Part shown: positions 20,936 through 32,202 of the stretch, one piece after another
How the letters are laid out: every line of letters begins with the position of its first letter
How positions within the stretch are numbered: position 1 is the first letter of the stretch
Source of the DNA: Cervus elaphus
Lineage: Eukaryota; Chordata; Mammalia; Artiodactyla; Cervidae
DNA: 64,000 nucleotides
Direction: 5' to 3'
NCBI RefSeq assembly: GCF_910594005.1
Contig: NC_057826.1
Location: 82,829,163-82,893,162 of the forward strand
The notes under the pieces: generated by a model
The model's database searches: none
What the model was told of the DNA's origin: nothing
What the model saw: only the letters and a program-made list of their open reading frames with translations
Made by a program: the position numbers and the translations under genes

Positions 20936-21429
20936 TCGTCTCCCCACCTTCCCCTTTGGATGGCCTTGCCCTCTCCCATCCCCAGGCCTGTGCTTGGGCT
21001 GTGCCAACCCTCACCTGTGACCCTCTTCCTTCTCATCTTCATATCTTAACCCCACCCCAAACTTTGTCATAAAAATACTTTGCTTTCACTTATGCTTGGT
21101 ACTATCCAAAGAGCTTTTGCATACCTGATTGCATTTTATCGTCAGCAAGACTACTTTAAACGGAGATAGAATCTGAGTTTCCAGGAGGTGTAATGTTCTC
21201 AGTACCCCTGGCTAACCCTCTGAGCCCCATGCATCACAGGCTGTGTGAGAAGCTGTGGAATGGGTGTGGGGGCACACTACGATGACCCAGGTCTGTCTCT
21301 AGGATCTCACTAGGGAACCAAGAGAAAGCAGCGCCCCAACTCCCCACTTCTCACCTGGACCCTGCTTTGCTCAGCACGAGCTGCACGTTCAGAAACTGAC
21401 TAGGAGTCCCAGATCGAGGCTGGCTGGAA
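20936..21429. other. Mostly unique sequence
   Basis: 21085-21180 has a weak MIR-like look (caaagagcttttgcatacct). Otherwise nothing identified. Confidence 0.35.
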
Positions 21430-21549
21430 GGTCTTGGGTGTGTCTTTCAGTCTTATCAAACAGATCCCAAGCTCAGGTTTTCTTCACCCAGGTCTCCATA
21501 GAGCGGGAACTGGACCATCCTCGACTTCCATGTCTCATCCCCACCTGCA

Positions 21550-21895
21550 GTGCCTTGCTCAGCCTTGCTGTTGATGTATCATGGAGTGTACCTGCTTCTC
21601 TTTTTCTTACGTTACCACCTGCCTCTAAAGCATCAGTGTCGCTCATGTGGACCCTGCTACAGTCTCCAGTGGGTCTCCCACCACCACCTCTGCCAAGGTA
21701 TACCCCGACTTGCTGGCCCCTTCCTCACTGTACAGACATGTTTGAAAGCCCTAAAGCCTCCTCACTGCCTCAGATCAAGGGCAAGTGCCTTATTGCATCC
21801 CATGACTCACCACCTGGTATGGTCCTGCCAACAGCCCTGGTAAGCCTGCTCTTTCTGCTTCAGAGTCGCACTAGCCACGCTGGCTTCCTCCATGA
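21550..21895 (+). mobile_element. Decayed L2 LINE fragment
   Basis: Follows the L2 3' region loosely: ctacagtctccagtgggtct, then cactgtacagacatg, a ggcaagtgccttattgcatc segment and gagtcgcactagccacgctg (compare ctccagccacactgg). The 165-codon open frame here is a repeat translation, not a gene. Confidence 0.45.
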
Positions 21896-21954
21896 AAGAG
21901 GAGGAAGCTCACCAGTGTTCTGGAGCTCACCATGAAACCATTCACCTCAGATGA

Positions 21955-22214
21955 GGACTTGAACCCACATGGCTGGCTCTTGACCCCGGCCAAAACCCAC
22001 GGTCTCCCAACCCAGTTCACAGACTTGGTTTCAGGACCCAGTGAAGCTCAGGTTCTTGAGGTCTCATTGCAGAAAGAATTCAGTGAGAGACAAAGTGATA
22101 GGAAAGAAGTGGGCCATCTCAGAGGGTGAGTGTGGCCTCGGGAGAATCACACTCCACAGAGTGTGGGCTATTGCAAAAGGTGAGAGCAGCATTGAAATGT
22201 GATGTGGTTAGCTT
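21955..22214 (+). mobile_element. Ruminant ERV LTR, truncated
   Basis: Shares order and wording with the LTR at 51.6 kb: aagctcaggttcttgaggtc, agaaagaattcagtgagaga, aaagtgataggaaagaagtg, ctccacagagtgtgggc and gtggttagctttt. It stops where an L1 begins, so most of the 3' half is lost. It carries no coding sequence. Confidence 0.75.
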
Positions 22215-22531
22215 TTTTAAAAAAATCGTTTATTTTTAATTGAAAGAATATTGGTTTGATTTCTGCCGGACATCAATATGAATTAGCCATAGGTGTACGT
22301 ATGTCCGCTCCCTCTTGAATCTCCCTCCTACCTCCCGCCATTCCTATCCCTCTAGGGTGTTACAGAGCCCCAGTTTGAGTTCCCTGAGTCCTATAGCAAA
22401 TTTCCATCAGCTATCGATTTTACATGTGGTGGTGTAGATTCTTCCATACTGCTCTCTCCATTCATCTCACCCTCTCCTTCCTCCCCTCATACCCTTGTCC
22501 ATAAGTCTCTTCTCTATGTCTGTGTCTCCGT
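22215..22531 (-). mobile_element. L1 3' end, ruminant type
   Basis: Reversed L1: tttatttttaattgaaagaa, catcaatatgaattagccat, gttacagagccccagtttga and atgtctgtgtctcc. It joins an LTR on the left and a Bov-tA on the right. Confidence 0.88.
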
Positions 22532-22749
22532 TGCATGCTCAGTCGCTAAGTTGTGTCCAACTCTTTGCAACGCCATGGTCTATAGCCTGCCAGGCTCCTC
22601 TGTTCATGGAATTTTCCAGGCAAGAATACTGGAGAGCATTGCCATTTCCTACTCCAGGGGATCTTCCCTACCCAGGGATCAAACCTGAATCTTCTGTGTC
22701 TCCTGCATTGACAGGCAGATTCCTTATGACTGAGCCACCTAGTAAGCCC
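22532..22749 (-). mobile_element. Bov-tA SINE
   Basis: Reversed full-length copy: tgcatgctcagtcgctaagt, the BovA body and the head complement cctgcattgacaggcagatt ending agtaagcccc. It closes an LTR/L1/SINE stack. Confidence 0.95.
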
Positions 22750-22954
22750 CAAAAGCTCTCATCTGAAATCAATTTAGCAACCAGTCTGTCATGAATGACC
22801 ACTCCTGAATGCCTTCTAGTGGGATTGTCTCTGGAACTCCTTGGTTTGTGCTCTTGGCAGGAGCTGAGGTGGGTGGGGTGGAGGGGAGGCTGAGGCAGGT
22901 TAGGGAGCATATGGGGAGGACAATGAGGGGAAGCTACATCTCATATCTGACCTG
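22750..22954. other. Unique sequence
   Basis: Neither the LTR nor the L1 resumes here; nothing identified. Confidence 0.4.
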
Positions 22955-23110
22955 GGAGGCAGTGTAATTTGGAAATAGTGCTGGGCTGGAGGTCACGAGA
23001 GCTGCGTTCCAACACGGGTCTATACTGGCTTCCGGGTCTCTGAGCCACCTCTCAAAGCCTCAGTTTTGTCATCTGTACCCGGGGACAATCCTGAGGGTAA
23101 TCTCAACCTT
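22955..23110 (+). mobile_element. MIR SINE
   Basis: tgctgggctggaggtcacga, then gagccacctctcaaagcctc and agttttgtcatctgtacccg follow the MIR order. Confidence 0.75.
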
Positions 23111-23370
23111 CCAGGGTGAGTGAGAAAATCTACAATGCCACACTCAAAAGGGCTTGGCTGGTCTTTTCCTGTAGGTCTTCCTGCCCCCCGTCTGCTCCCC
23201 AAGGTCAAGTGAGGGGACCAGTTAGGCCAAACGCAGTGGAGGACCACCGAGGGACAGGCTGGGTGAGCTTGCCTTCCCAGTGAGCCTTTTTAGCACATGT
23301 CTCTTATCTGAGGCTCATCTACTTGCCTCTGTTAAGAGGAACGTCTACTCCAAGAGCAGGGAGCCCTCCC
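23111..23370. other. Unique sequence
   Basis: Nothing identified. Confidence 0.4.
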
Positions 23371-23374
23371 ATTG

Positions 23375-23462
23375 TCCTGCTCACTCACTTCTGTCTCTCC
23401 AGTGCCCAGCAGAGTCCCTGGCTTGTCCTAGGCTTGAGATAAATATGTTCTGAAAATGGAAG
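23375..23462 (+). mobile_element. L2 3' terminus
   Basis: cagtgcccagcagagtccct followed by tgagataaatatgttctgaa is the L2 end motif (tgcctggcac...aataaatgtttgttga) in eroded form. Confidence 0.6.
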
Positions 23463-23700
23463 TGGAGGGAGAGGCAGCCAGGAGCCCTGACAAGTGGAGG
23501 GTGGGGATTACAAGAAGGAGAGAGATGTGACGGGAGGCTGCACCTGGGCTGAGAAGGTCCCAGGTTTGTGCCCCAGGCTGATGCTAACTGTGGAAAAGGA
23601 TGGGGTTGTGAGAGGCTGGGAGAGGAGATGATGCACAGAAGTGCAAGGGCTGTCTAACGTAGACAGGAGATCCAGGTGGGCAGGGTCTGGTGCACACACA
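23463..23700. other. Unique sequence
   Basis: Nothing identified. Confidence 0.4.
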
Positions 23701-23704
23701 GGCT

Positions 23705-23830
23705 TGGTGCTGACCTGGATCAGATAGCGACACCTGCAACTCCTCCCGGTGCCTTCGGGTAAGTTAGTCGGCCTCTCTGAGTTTCCTGGGAGTAGCGATA
23801 GGAAAACTGAAACTGTGTTAGTTCATTTGT
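23705..23830 (+). mobile_element. MIR SINE fragment
   Basis: gtaagttagtcggcctctct, gagtttcctgggagtagcga and the preceding tgctgacctggatcaga resemble an eroded MIR core. Confidence 0.5.
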
Positions 23831-24519
23831 GTCTCCTGTCCCCCTCCCTTCTAGAAAAGTCGTCGGAGGGGGTGGCGTGGGCCGTGTGTAGGGTGTGCGG
23901 GTGGAGTATCTAGGCTCTGGTTTTCAGGGAAGCAGAGGTTGTGTTTACTAACCCTGGAGTTACCATCTAATGCACCTTCTAGCAATTCCATATGAACTCT
24001 TGGAACCTGATGGGAGAAAGAAAGAGACTGGGGCCTTCTTCTGTGGGAGGGTCAAAGTGGGTAAGAGTGGAGGCCTGGAGAAAGACCAGCAGAGGGACTG
24101 AAGAAGGGGCAGAGGGTGGGAGAATCAAAGACAGGCTGGGTCTCTGGTGGGGCTGTGCCCCCAGAAAGGCTGGCCGGAGTCTGGGTCCCAGGCTGGTTCC
24201 CCCCCGACCCAGGAGTGGTCATATCATCCTGCCTACCCTGACCTGCCCCCAGCTTCCTATGAATGGAAACCCCACCCACACCCCTTCGAGGCTTCCTGGA
24301 CTAAAGAGCTCGGCTGTCAACAAGTGAACACCTCCCTGCAAGATGCTTTAGATGCCAGTCAGCCAGGGAACACCTGGCCCCAATGTACCCCTAGTTGGAG
24401 TAGGAGGGGTGGACTCACATGTAAAAATCCGTGTGGTGAACACTTGTATGGCTGGTTCCTACTTCTAGGTTTGTTCAAAGTGTGGTGCTCAGTCCCTTTT
24501 AGCTGTCATCCGTAACGAT
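23831..24519. other. Unique GC-rich sequence
   Basis: No repeat recognised. Several chance frames of 75-122 codons overlap on both strands without domain similarity. Confidence 0.45.
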
Positions 24520-24668
24520 CTTGGCCTTGGAGGCCAGAGTGACCTTGGGCAAGACAAGCCACCTTAACTGAGCTTCAGCTGAAGAATGGGGCAAGAGCAT
24601 CTCTCCATGGAGTCATGTTAGAGAGGAAAGGACACAAATTGTAAAGCATCTAGTTAGACAGAAAATGC
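24520..24668 (+). mobile_element. MIR SINE
   Basis: gagtgaccttgggcaagaca, ttaactgagcttcagctgaa and attgtaaagcatctagttag are MIR landmarks in order. Confidence 0.75.
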
Positions 24669-25616
24669 AGGAAGAAATATTTCTCTGTTCCCTTTCTCCC
24701 CAGACTCCAGAAGCCTGTTGGGGTGGGGTGCAGGCCCGCTTGCTCCCCTCCTGTGGTTCGGCTCTCACCCACCACAGGCTGGCTCTGCAGGGTCCAGGCG
24801 TCCCCAAGTCCTCCCCCGTCTCGTCTGCCAGGAACAGCAGCCGCCAGGGTGTTGATGTGCCTCTGATGACCTTCCCCTCGAGGAAGGCGAGTGATAGTGT
24901 TGCCGACATGTGCCGAGCCTCCCTCTCATCTCAAGCTCATCATCGGCTCCCAAAGGCAGGCACGGGAGGGGCGCCCAGCCAGCGGGGCGGGCTCCAGGCA
25001 GCAGACACTGGTTTGCACAGGGGCTGAGCCAGGGAGGAGGGGCGGGTCGGTCACAGGGACAACTCACTGAGCACTCAGTCTTTCCTGAGCCCTGGGCTGG
25101 CTCAAACCTAGAAACAGAATGTGGCAAAGTTGATGTGGGAGCCCACGAAGCCCAGACACCTCATTGTCGGTGTGGGGAAACTCAGTGCAAAGGACCAGAA
25201 CTCAGTCTGATTTCTTCAACAAAGATGATTCAGAATGACTTGCAGACTGGGCACCATGATGGGGACGGGAACCCAGGCCCTGCCTCTTGTACAGGCTTCC
25301 AGGGCACCCGCGGGTATGAGTTTGGATGGCTGTACAGTCTTGTGGTGTGAGTGACTTGGTCTCAGGGCTGAGCCTGTGAGTTCTCTGAGGACCCCCGCAG
25401 CCCCCAGTGCCCCACATAGACTTGGGTGTGTGGCGGGCCACGGCTGCACACCTGGGGGTTTAGGGTCCCCATGAGACGTCACCCAGGCCCGCTTCTTGCT
25501 CACCTGTCCCTCACAATCTCCCTTGGAAAGCACAGACAGTGCTTTGGGTAACTGGATAGACCCCTTGGACACCCCCCAGTAAGCACATGATCAATGCTAT
25601 TTGGGCCAGATTAACC
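24669..25616. other. Unique GC-rich sequence
   Basis: CpG is somewhat raised at 24955-25000 but too briefly for an island. A weak reversed MIR may lie at 25145-25205. Overlapping frames here show no domain. Confidence 0.45.
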
Positions 25617-25618
25617 AT

Positions 25619-25828
25619 TGGGCTTCCCTGGTAGCTCAGATGGTGAAGCGTCTGCCTGCAATGCAGAAGACCTGGGTTCGATCCCTGGGTCGGGAAGGTC
25701 CCCTGGAGAAGGAAATGACAACCCACTCCAGTACTCTTGCCTGGAAAATCCTGTGGATGGAGGAACCTGGTAGGCTACAGTCCATGGGGCTGCAAAGAGT
25801 TGGACACTACTGAGTGACTTCACTTTCT
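25619..25828 (+). mobile_element. Bov-tA SINE
   Basis: Well-preserved copy: tgggcttccctggtagctca head, intact B box ggttcgatcc near 25677, BovA body and gagtgacttcacttt tail. Both strands are open here because of the SINE. Confidence 0.95.
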
Positions 25829-26454
25829 TCTTGCATTTTCCAAGACCTGTGAACCATCTGGCTCATTTCCACATTTCCAGTCACTTAAGTCTCTCTGTTG
25901 TGTAAGATGTAGGGATCTGGGGAGGCCTGGGGCAATTTGACATCACCTGTTCCCCTGAAGCCCTGCCTGTTCCTTCTCAGCAGGTGGAGACGGGTTTCTC
26001 CGGGAAGAATACAGAAATCTGCATTGCGCAGCCCGCAGGGAGGCTGAGGGCGGGCTACGCCCACAGCTGGGGGACGAGTATATTTCTGGATTGCCCTTCT
26101 GCTTACACCATATTTCCAGAAACTAGATCATTTAGATGTTAACTTCCTGCCCTGAACAAAGCACCGTGCTGGAGGAAGTAAGGCTGACCTCAGTGAGTTG
26201 TATTTGGGATGGAAGATAAAAGGATGCCTACCCAAACTGGGGTGTGCTGGTGAATGTCTAATAATTAGCTTTCCACAGGAAAACATGATACCCTATCACA
26301 GCATTTGCCAGTTCCCACGGTATGAATGTTTTCACCATAACCACTTTCAAGGTGCCAGTGTGGCATCTTTGGCAGAGATGCAGAGAATCAGGTCTTGAGA
26401 CTGAGTGGAAGCCAACTCCAGCATACCACTGTCCCAAACTAACCATGGGGCATA
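25829..26454. other. Unique sequence
   Basis: No repeat or supported exon recognised. Confidence 0.4.
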
Positions 26455-26815
26455 CTTAAAAAGTAAGATATTTCTCAATACCATTCTATGACCCTTGGAC
26501 TGGGGAGAAATACCCTCTGACGGAGCTTTCAGGGGAGGCTCCAAGGAGCAATCATTTGGCTTGGGTTTTGAGGAAAGAACGGCTTTTACTAAGAGCAGGG
26601 GAGCAGAGGTCCTCCAGCCAGAGGGAGCAGCCAGAGCCAGAGAAGTGTCTGACATGTCTGAGGACCTGTGTCCCATGGCAAGACCATGGGGACCATAGAT
26701 CACAGCAGGCCTTGTGTCCTCTGCTGAGGAGTTGGGCCTTTATCTTGTCAGCAGTGGGGCAGACAATGGTATATCTTAAGCAGGTGACTGACATCATAAG
26801 TTCTGTTTGTTTGTG
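26455..26815 (-). mobile_element. L2 LINE fragment
   Basis: Reversed L2: ctttcaggggaggctccaag, the cagagggagcagccagagcc segment, gatcacagcaggccttgtgt, gagttgggcctttatcttgt and gcaggtgactgacatcataa. Confidence 0.6.
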
Positions 26816-27309
26816 TTTTTATAAATCTTGACTTCACCATTTTATTTCTAAAAAAAAAAATATGTCTGTTTATTATAAAAACAATTCAAGTAATGCATCA
26901 AAGTACAAAAAGACTTTTTGGAACATTAGGTGAATGTCTTCCCAACGTATCTCCATACATATGCACAGAAGAAAGATTAGAAGAGTGGACACAACATAAT
27001 AGAAATGAAAATAAAGGTATAAAAGAGAGAACGAAGGGACTAACTGGTCCCTTTTCTTCTCCTGCTCGTTGTCAGGACGGTGTACCAAGTGTGGCACTGT
27101 GGCAGCCATCCTGTGACCATGAGGAAAGCTGGCCCACGGCAGCCAATACACTGAGGGTGGTAACAAAGTGGGAAGATGAGGAGAATATGGGTTTTGATGA
27201 TGTAGGGTAGCTGCTGTCTTTTACATGTAGATCATCACGAGAGAACTCTGGTTTTGATATGTGTATGATTTTCCTCTCTACCTATATTCTGAATTTTCAA
27301 GCCTTAAAA
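26816..27309. other. Unassigned sequence
   Basis: AT-rich at 26840-27010 after an A-run, possibly an eroded LINE. No confident family. Confidence 0.35.
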
Positions 27310-27399
27310 CTTGGCTGTAAAGAAGCAAGTCAGTGTGATCGAGTGTCAAGGGCTCAGGCTTTGGAGTCAAACAAAACTGTTTTCCTTATGGAGGAACTG

Positions 27400-27535
27400 A
27401 CTGGAGAAGGAAATGGAAACCCACTCCAATATTCTTGCCTGGAGAATCCCATGGACAGAGGAGCCTGGCAGGCTACATACAGTTCATGGGGTTACAAGAG
27501 TCGGACATGACATGGTGACTAAACCACCACCAACC
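27400..27535 (+). mobile_element. Bov-A SINE, single unit without tRNA head
   Basis: Only the BovA body and tail are present (gagaaggaaatggaaaccca to gtgactaaaccaccacc). A perfect 12-bp duplication, atggaggaactg, lies at 27388-27399 and 27536-27547, so this is a 5'-truncated insertion rather than a later deletion. Confidence 0.95.
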
Positions 27536-27547
27536 ATGGAGGAACTG

Positions 27548-27768
27548 GGCTTCTGGGGCGGCTCAGTGGTAAAGAATCTGCATGCCAATGTAGGAGACGC
27601 AAGAGATGCGAATTCGATCCTGGGTCAGAAAGATCCCCTGGAGAAGGAAATGGCAACCCACTCCAGTATTCTCGCCTGGGAAATCCCAGGGACAGAGGAG
27701 TCGGACGGGCTACAGTCCTTGGGGTGCAAAAGATTGAGACACAATTTAGGGACAAACAATAGCAACAC
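27548..27768 (+). mobile_element. Bov-tA SINE
   Basis: Starts at the right-hand duplication of the previous insertion: ggcttctggggcggctcagt head, BovA body and gggacaaacaatagcaac tail. It is a second, independent insertion at the same site. Confidence 0.93.
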
Positions 27769-28019
27769 GTAGAGGAATCAATCTCTCAGTGCTTCAAGTT
27801 TTCTCATCTCTGAAATTGGAATAGTAAACTTGTTTGCAGAAATGTTGTGAGCATGGCATTAGACAACATATGTAAAGTTTCTACCTCTATGCTTAGGAAG
27901 CAGGCACTCATGAAATGCTTAAAAATTATACAAATAGATCTGAGAAAGTATGGAGATGCCACTGAGTGGAAAAAAAACATTTTACTTTGATTCCCTCAGT
28001 ACTTTCAGCGAAGATAGGT

Positions 28020-28185
28020 TTGACTATGATTGAGGGGTAATAGCTCTGACACGGGCAGATGAGCAAGTTTCTTTATTGCCCTTGGTATCACTTTCCTTAA
28101 CTGTAAAATGGGTACATTACAAGATGGTTAAATAAAGTTAATGCCCAAAACACTTGAACATGGTAGACTGCTAATTAATACTAGT
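28020..28185 (+). mobile_element. MIR SINE
   Basis: gatgagcaagtttctttatt, actttccttaactgtaaaat and gggtacattacaagatggtt follow the MIR core and tail. Confidence 0.72.
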
Positions 28186-28283
28186 TTCCTTCTTTCTTTT
28201 TCCTCCAACACACAGATAAGTACTCACATATACGTGAGTACAGATACACCCAGACTCACATACATCCAAATACACCTAGACAA

Positions 28284-28285
<2 letters not shown>

Positions 28286-28329
<44 letters not shown>
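28286..28329. repeat. (AC)22 microsatellite
   Basis: Forty-four uninterrupted bases of AC, preceded by diverged ACATAC-type repeats from about 28205. Length and purity predict polymorphism. Confidence 0.98.
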
Positions 28330-28331
<2 letters not shown>

Positions 28332-29689
28332 TTCTTAGCTCCAGAATCTCTCAGGAGATTTTTATGAGGGTGTGGCTTTAAGGAATCTGTCCCCCTGTCT
28401 GTCTGCAAAGCCAGCCTGTTCATCTGATTACTGTTGTGAGTTCTTTATCTTTCACTGGATTTGTTTTCCAAGTGTAGGATCTTTAAACAATGGGCATTGA
28501 TTCTTAAAGGAAAACTATTTTCTGGGGGAAAAGACACTTTAAGATGAAATTTTGTATTAGATGCACAGCTAGTAAATAATCTAGTACACAATTAGACATT
28601 TAATGCTTTGAGTATAAAACACCACATTTTTGCAGATCAGACAATGATTTGGGCAATCAGAGGGAGTCAGGAGAGAGAAATGAAGGAAGTAACCATTAAC
28701 TTCCTTTCTATTTCTGGTGGAACTCAGCCTGGCCCCGGAATGTGGGTCTGACAGGGACCTACCAGATAGGCTGTGCCTGGATGCAAGGAGCAGGAACATG
28801 AGAGGTGGGCTGCTGGTTGGTCTTCCAACATGTCTAAGCATCTCCATACCAATGGGGACCTTCGTGGAGTCGTCCCTGAACGATTCCTTTAGTTTTCTCT
28901 CTCAGTTCCCAATTCCATTCTTTCCTCCTCTGCTCTGTGTAACATCATGACAAGTTTGTCCCTTGAAATGTCACTTTCCTGCTGGAAGATGTCCCTCCTT
29001 CCCGCCTTCCTGCTTGACTTCCCAGAAAAACGAGGCAATCTTTGGATGTGTGTCTCCCAGAATGCAGCTGCCAGTGACATTTCCATCCTTTTCAGAGCTG
29101 CCTGATTCTAGAAACTGTCTGATCCAGGCCTAAGCCACAGAGCTGGAGTCTTAACATTCTAAAGGCCAAGTGTGTGCCTGACTTCAATCCCAAGCCACTC
29201 TCTCTGAACACCATTCTCTCTTCTTCCCTCAGCAGTCTCTTCTCTTCCTGATTTTTCTTTCTGTTTCGCCTTCCTAGGATCCTTGAGCTGAATCCTCAGC
29301 CCCATGGGCTTGTCTTTGACCCGGATGTCCCTCCTAGCAGGTGATTTGGATTTTCCATCTGATCGGGCATTCCTTCCTTCCTTCATCAAACTCTATGGAG
29401 CAGTCTTGGTGGCGTATGCTGGGCTGTGCTCACGAGACATGAATAGTGCTGTGATCTGCAAGGGGAGGTCGTCAGACAACTCACTTACTGTGTGTGTTGG
29501 CGGGGAGTGTTGAGTGGGTAGGGAGAGTGAAGCTGAAGAGGAATAAAATGCTGTCCTTGAACTCTGGCAACTCGCCAGAGGCTGGTCAATAGAATTTTAT
29601 TCTTAATTGATTTATCAGATTAGCTTTAATGGAACCCAGAGGAAGCTGGAGCAAGTCAGGAAGTGATTACAGCAGAAGAGATTGGACTC
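28330..29689. other. Unique sequence
   Basis: 1.36 kb without a repeat I can name. Frames of 60-90 codons at 28581-28950 and 29159-29389 have no domain. T/C-rich 29190-29280. Confidence 0.45.
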
Positions 29690-29850
29690 AAGGATTCCCT
29701 TTGATCTTCAAACAACCCTGAGTAGGAGGGGGTTGTTCCCGTTTCCCAGCCTGGGAAGCAGACTTAGAGAGGCTGGGTGACTTTCCTGAGGTCAGCCAGT
29801 GAGTGGTGGAGAGCCTGCGGACAGGAGTCCAGGCAGGCCTGGCGGACGTC
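29690..29850 (-). mobile_element. MIR SINE
   Basis: Reversed MIR: gttcccgtttcccagcctgg, agcagacttagagaggctgg, gtgactttcctgaggtcagc and cagtgagtggtggagagcct. Confidence 0.78.
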
Positions 29851-30289
29851 CTGTGCGTGCCACTGAGCTTGCGCCAACACCAAGGCTTCTGCTGGACAGG
29901 CTTGTGGGGACTGTGAGGCACAAATCCCTTCCACGGGGCAGACTGGAACCTCTCCTTTGCTTTGGACACCGCTTCCTTCTCTCCCTATACAATCTTCCTA
30001 GCTCTGTGGCCTCAGCCCCAGGCCAAAGGGGAGCCTGTGGAGTGGTCATCGGAGTGCATGCCATCCAGAGCTAATAGGAAAAGGACATTGATTTATGATC
30101 CAAAACAGGGAAGGGCGATGCCAGGGAAGAAGCAGGTTGGTGGGGTGGGTGGGTGATAGGAAGAGACCTTCAGAGACTAAGAATCCCTAAGCCTTACTAC
30201 AGAACCTGCCCTCTGATTCCTGGGTAGGTGTGGTCTGAAAATCTTCTGTGTAAAACTGAAATGGAATCACAAATGAGGGGAAATCATCT
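29851..30289. other. Unique sequence
   Basis: Nothing identified. Confidence 0.4.
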
Positions 30290-31290
30290 TGGGGCTTGGG
30301 TGTGCCTTCTAGGGCTGAATTAATTTAAAAATTTATTGATTTTCCCCACTGATTAACAGGCCTGGCACGTGAGAAAGGGCGGCAGACCCGTAGGCAGCTT
30401 GAATCGCTGCCCTAGCTCACCAGCATCCCTCTGCTGCATCCCTTGTCACCTCTGAGTCCTGGCAATTTTATAATTGGCCCAATGGGTTATGATTTGAAAC
30501 CAGAAGAGCCAATTAGCAGAAGTCTCCTTTGACCTCTGGTTTGGGGTGGTAAGAGACGAAGTAATGACTTGAGACAGAGGGAAGGAGAAAAAAAAAAAAA
30601 ACTAAACTAAAAACAAAAATAGAAAATATCAAGAGCAAAGGCTTAAATCTTTTTGGCGCTCTGATTAATAACCCTGTCATGCCGATCACAAGCTCTAAAC
30701 AGCAATGCTGGTTGCAGCTGAATTTTTTATATTTTCTATTAATCTTTAATGATAGCTTGGTCACCTAGTCTCTTTTATCTTGTCAGATAAATGTATGGTT
30801 AACAGGATAATGAGATTTCTAAAGCCCCATTCCAGCTCCCAGCTCTCTGGTGCACGCGGTGACCTCTGACCCCTGGCAGACAGCGGCACCAGGGTGCTGA
30901 TAATAGGTAGGTGTGCTGGGAATGTATTGGAAGCTGACGGATGGTTTAAACTTTGATTTGAGGTCAGTGAGGTCACAGAGCTCTGGAAGACCAGCCCGGT
31001 TTTATTACCAACTGCCTCTGATGGGGATATAATTAGATTTAGCTATTGCTTTATTAATAAGTAATCGCTTCCCCCATCGCTGTGGGTGGGCGAACGTTTT
31101 CCTTGGATAATTTTCGGACACTAGTCTGGCTTTATTAATAAGAATATATCATGTGTATTTGACCAGGCACAGACACACATCTGGTTTTCTGGACTTTGGG
31201 GGAACTTTATCATTTTTACTCATTTGCAGTGTTGAATAAATCAGCTGTGCTTTGTGAAATCTATCCCTGCCTCGGTGACCTCGTACTCTC
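30290..31290. promoter_or_regulatory. Candidate conserved regulatory block, repeat-free and AT-rich
   Basis: About 1 kb with no recognisable transposon, flanked by repeat-bearing DNA. It is rich in TAAT/ATTA cores and has tgcaatttcca-type low-redundancy text rather than simple sequence. Examples are attataattggcccaatggg (about 30470), caagctctaaacagcaatgc (30689) and ttctattaatctttaatgat (30733). The 14-mer gctttattaataag appears twice exactly, at 31048-31061 and 31129-31142. An A-run lies at 30588-30602. Absence of repeats plus motif clustering is typical of developmental enhancers, but alignment to other mammals is needed to say so. Confidence 0.4.
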
Positions 31291-31506
31291 TGTTGTTGTA
31301 GGGAACCTCTCTTTTGGCCTATTTCTCAATGGCACAAGAGTAAAAAATATGTAAATAATTGTATCCAACTGTCCATCTGTATGTCCATCCATACATCCTT
31401 TCATCTACTCCATCATGTGAATATTTGCTAAATGTTAGTTCCCAGGTGAGGGAGACAGGGGCTGACAAAGAGTTAAAGACCTAATCCCCCTCTTAAGAGA
31501 TTTACA

Positions 31507-32190
31507 GTTCAGTTCAGTCGTGTCTGACTCTTTGTGACCCCATGGACTGCAGCATGCCAGGCTTCCCTGTCCATCACCAACTCCCAGAGCTTACTCAAAC
31601 TCATGTCCATCGAGTCGGTGATGCCATCTAACCATCTCATCCTCTGTCATCTCCTTCTCCTCCCACCTTCAATCTTTCTCAGCATCAGAGTCTTTTCCAA
31701 CCAGTCAGCTCTTCACATCACGTGGCCAAAATGCCGGAGTTTCAGCTTCAGTATCAGCCCTTCCAATGAATATTCAGGACTGATTTCCTTTAGGATGGAC
31801 TGGTTGGATCTCCTTGCAGTCCAAGGAACTCTCAAGAGTCTCCAACACCACAGTTCAAAAGCATCAGTTCTTCGGTGCTCAGCTTTCTTTTTAGTCCAAC
31901 TCTCACATCCATACATGACTACTGGAAAAACCATAGCTTTGACTAGATGGACCTTTGCTGGCAAAGTAACGTCTCTGCTTTTTAATATGCTATCTAGATT
32001 GGTCACAGCTTTTCTCCCAAGGGGCAAGCGTCTTTTAATTTCATGGCTGCAGTCAGCATCTACAGTGGTTTTGGAGCCCAAGAAAATAAAGTCTGTCACT
32101 GTTTCCATTGTTTCCCCACCTATTTGCCATGAAGTGATGGGACTGGATGCCATGATCTTTGTTTTCTGAATCTTTTCGTAGTTTTTTGAA
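31507..32190 (-). pseudogene. BovB LINE 3' fragment with reverse-transcriptase C-terminal remnant
   Basis: A 684-bp reversed, 5'-truncated BovB copy with perfect 12-bp duplications (aagagatttaca at 31495-31506 and 32191-32202). Read on the minus strand, the frame covering about 32160-31713 keeps recognisable C-terminal RT features: a DFIFLGSK segment, HEIKRRL, MYGCESW and FELWCWR. It then meets a stop after FGHVM, where the family usually has an arginine (a CGA-to-TGA change would explain it). The endonuclease and the catalytic palm are absent, so it encodes nothing functional. The element inserted antisense to the window. Confidence 0.95.
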
Positions 32191-32202
32191 AAGAGATTTA
32201 CA

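Larger units (their letters stand above)
27320..27915 (+). mobile_element. MIR SINE split by two SINE insertions
   Basis: Left piece 27320-27387 ends with caggctttggagtcaaacaa. The right piece 27769-27915 resumes with caagttttctcatctctgaa, gaaatgttgtgagcatggca and gcaggcactcatgaaatgct. Together they give one MIR with Bov insertions at its centre. Confidence 0.78.

Noticed and set aside
21438..21935. Plus-strand open frame of 165 codons
   Set aside because: Lies over a decayed L2 and ends in an LTR; composition is that of the repeats.
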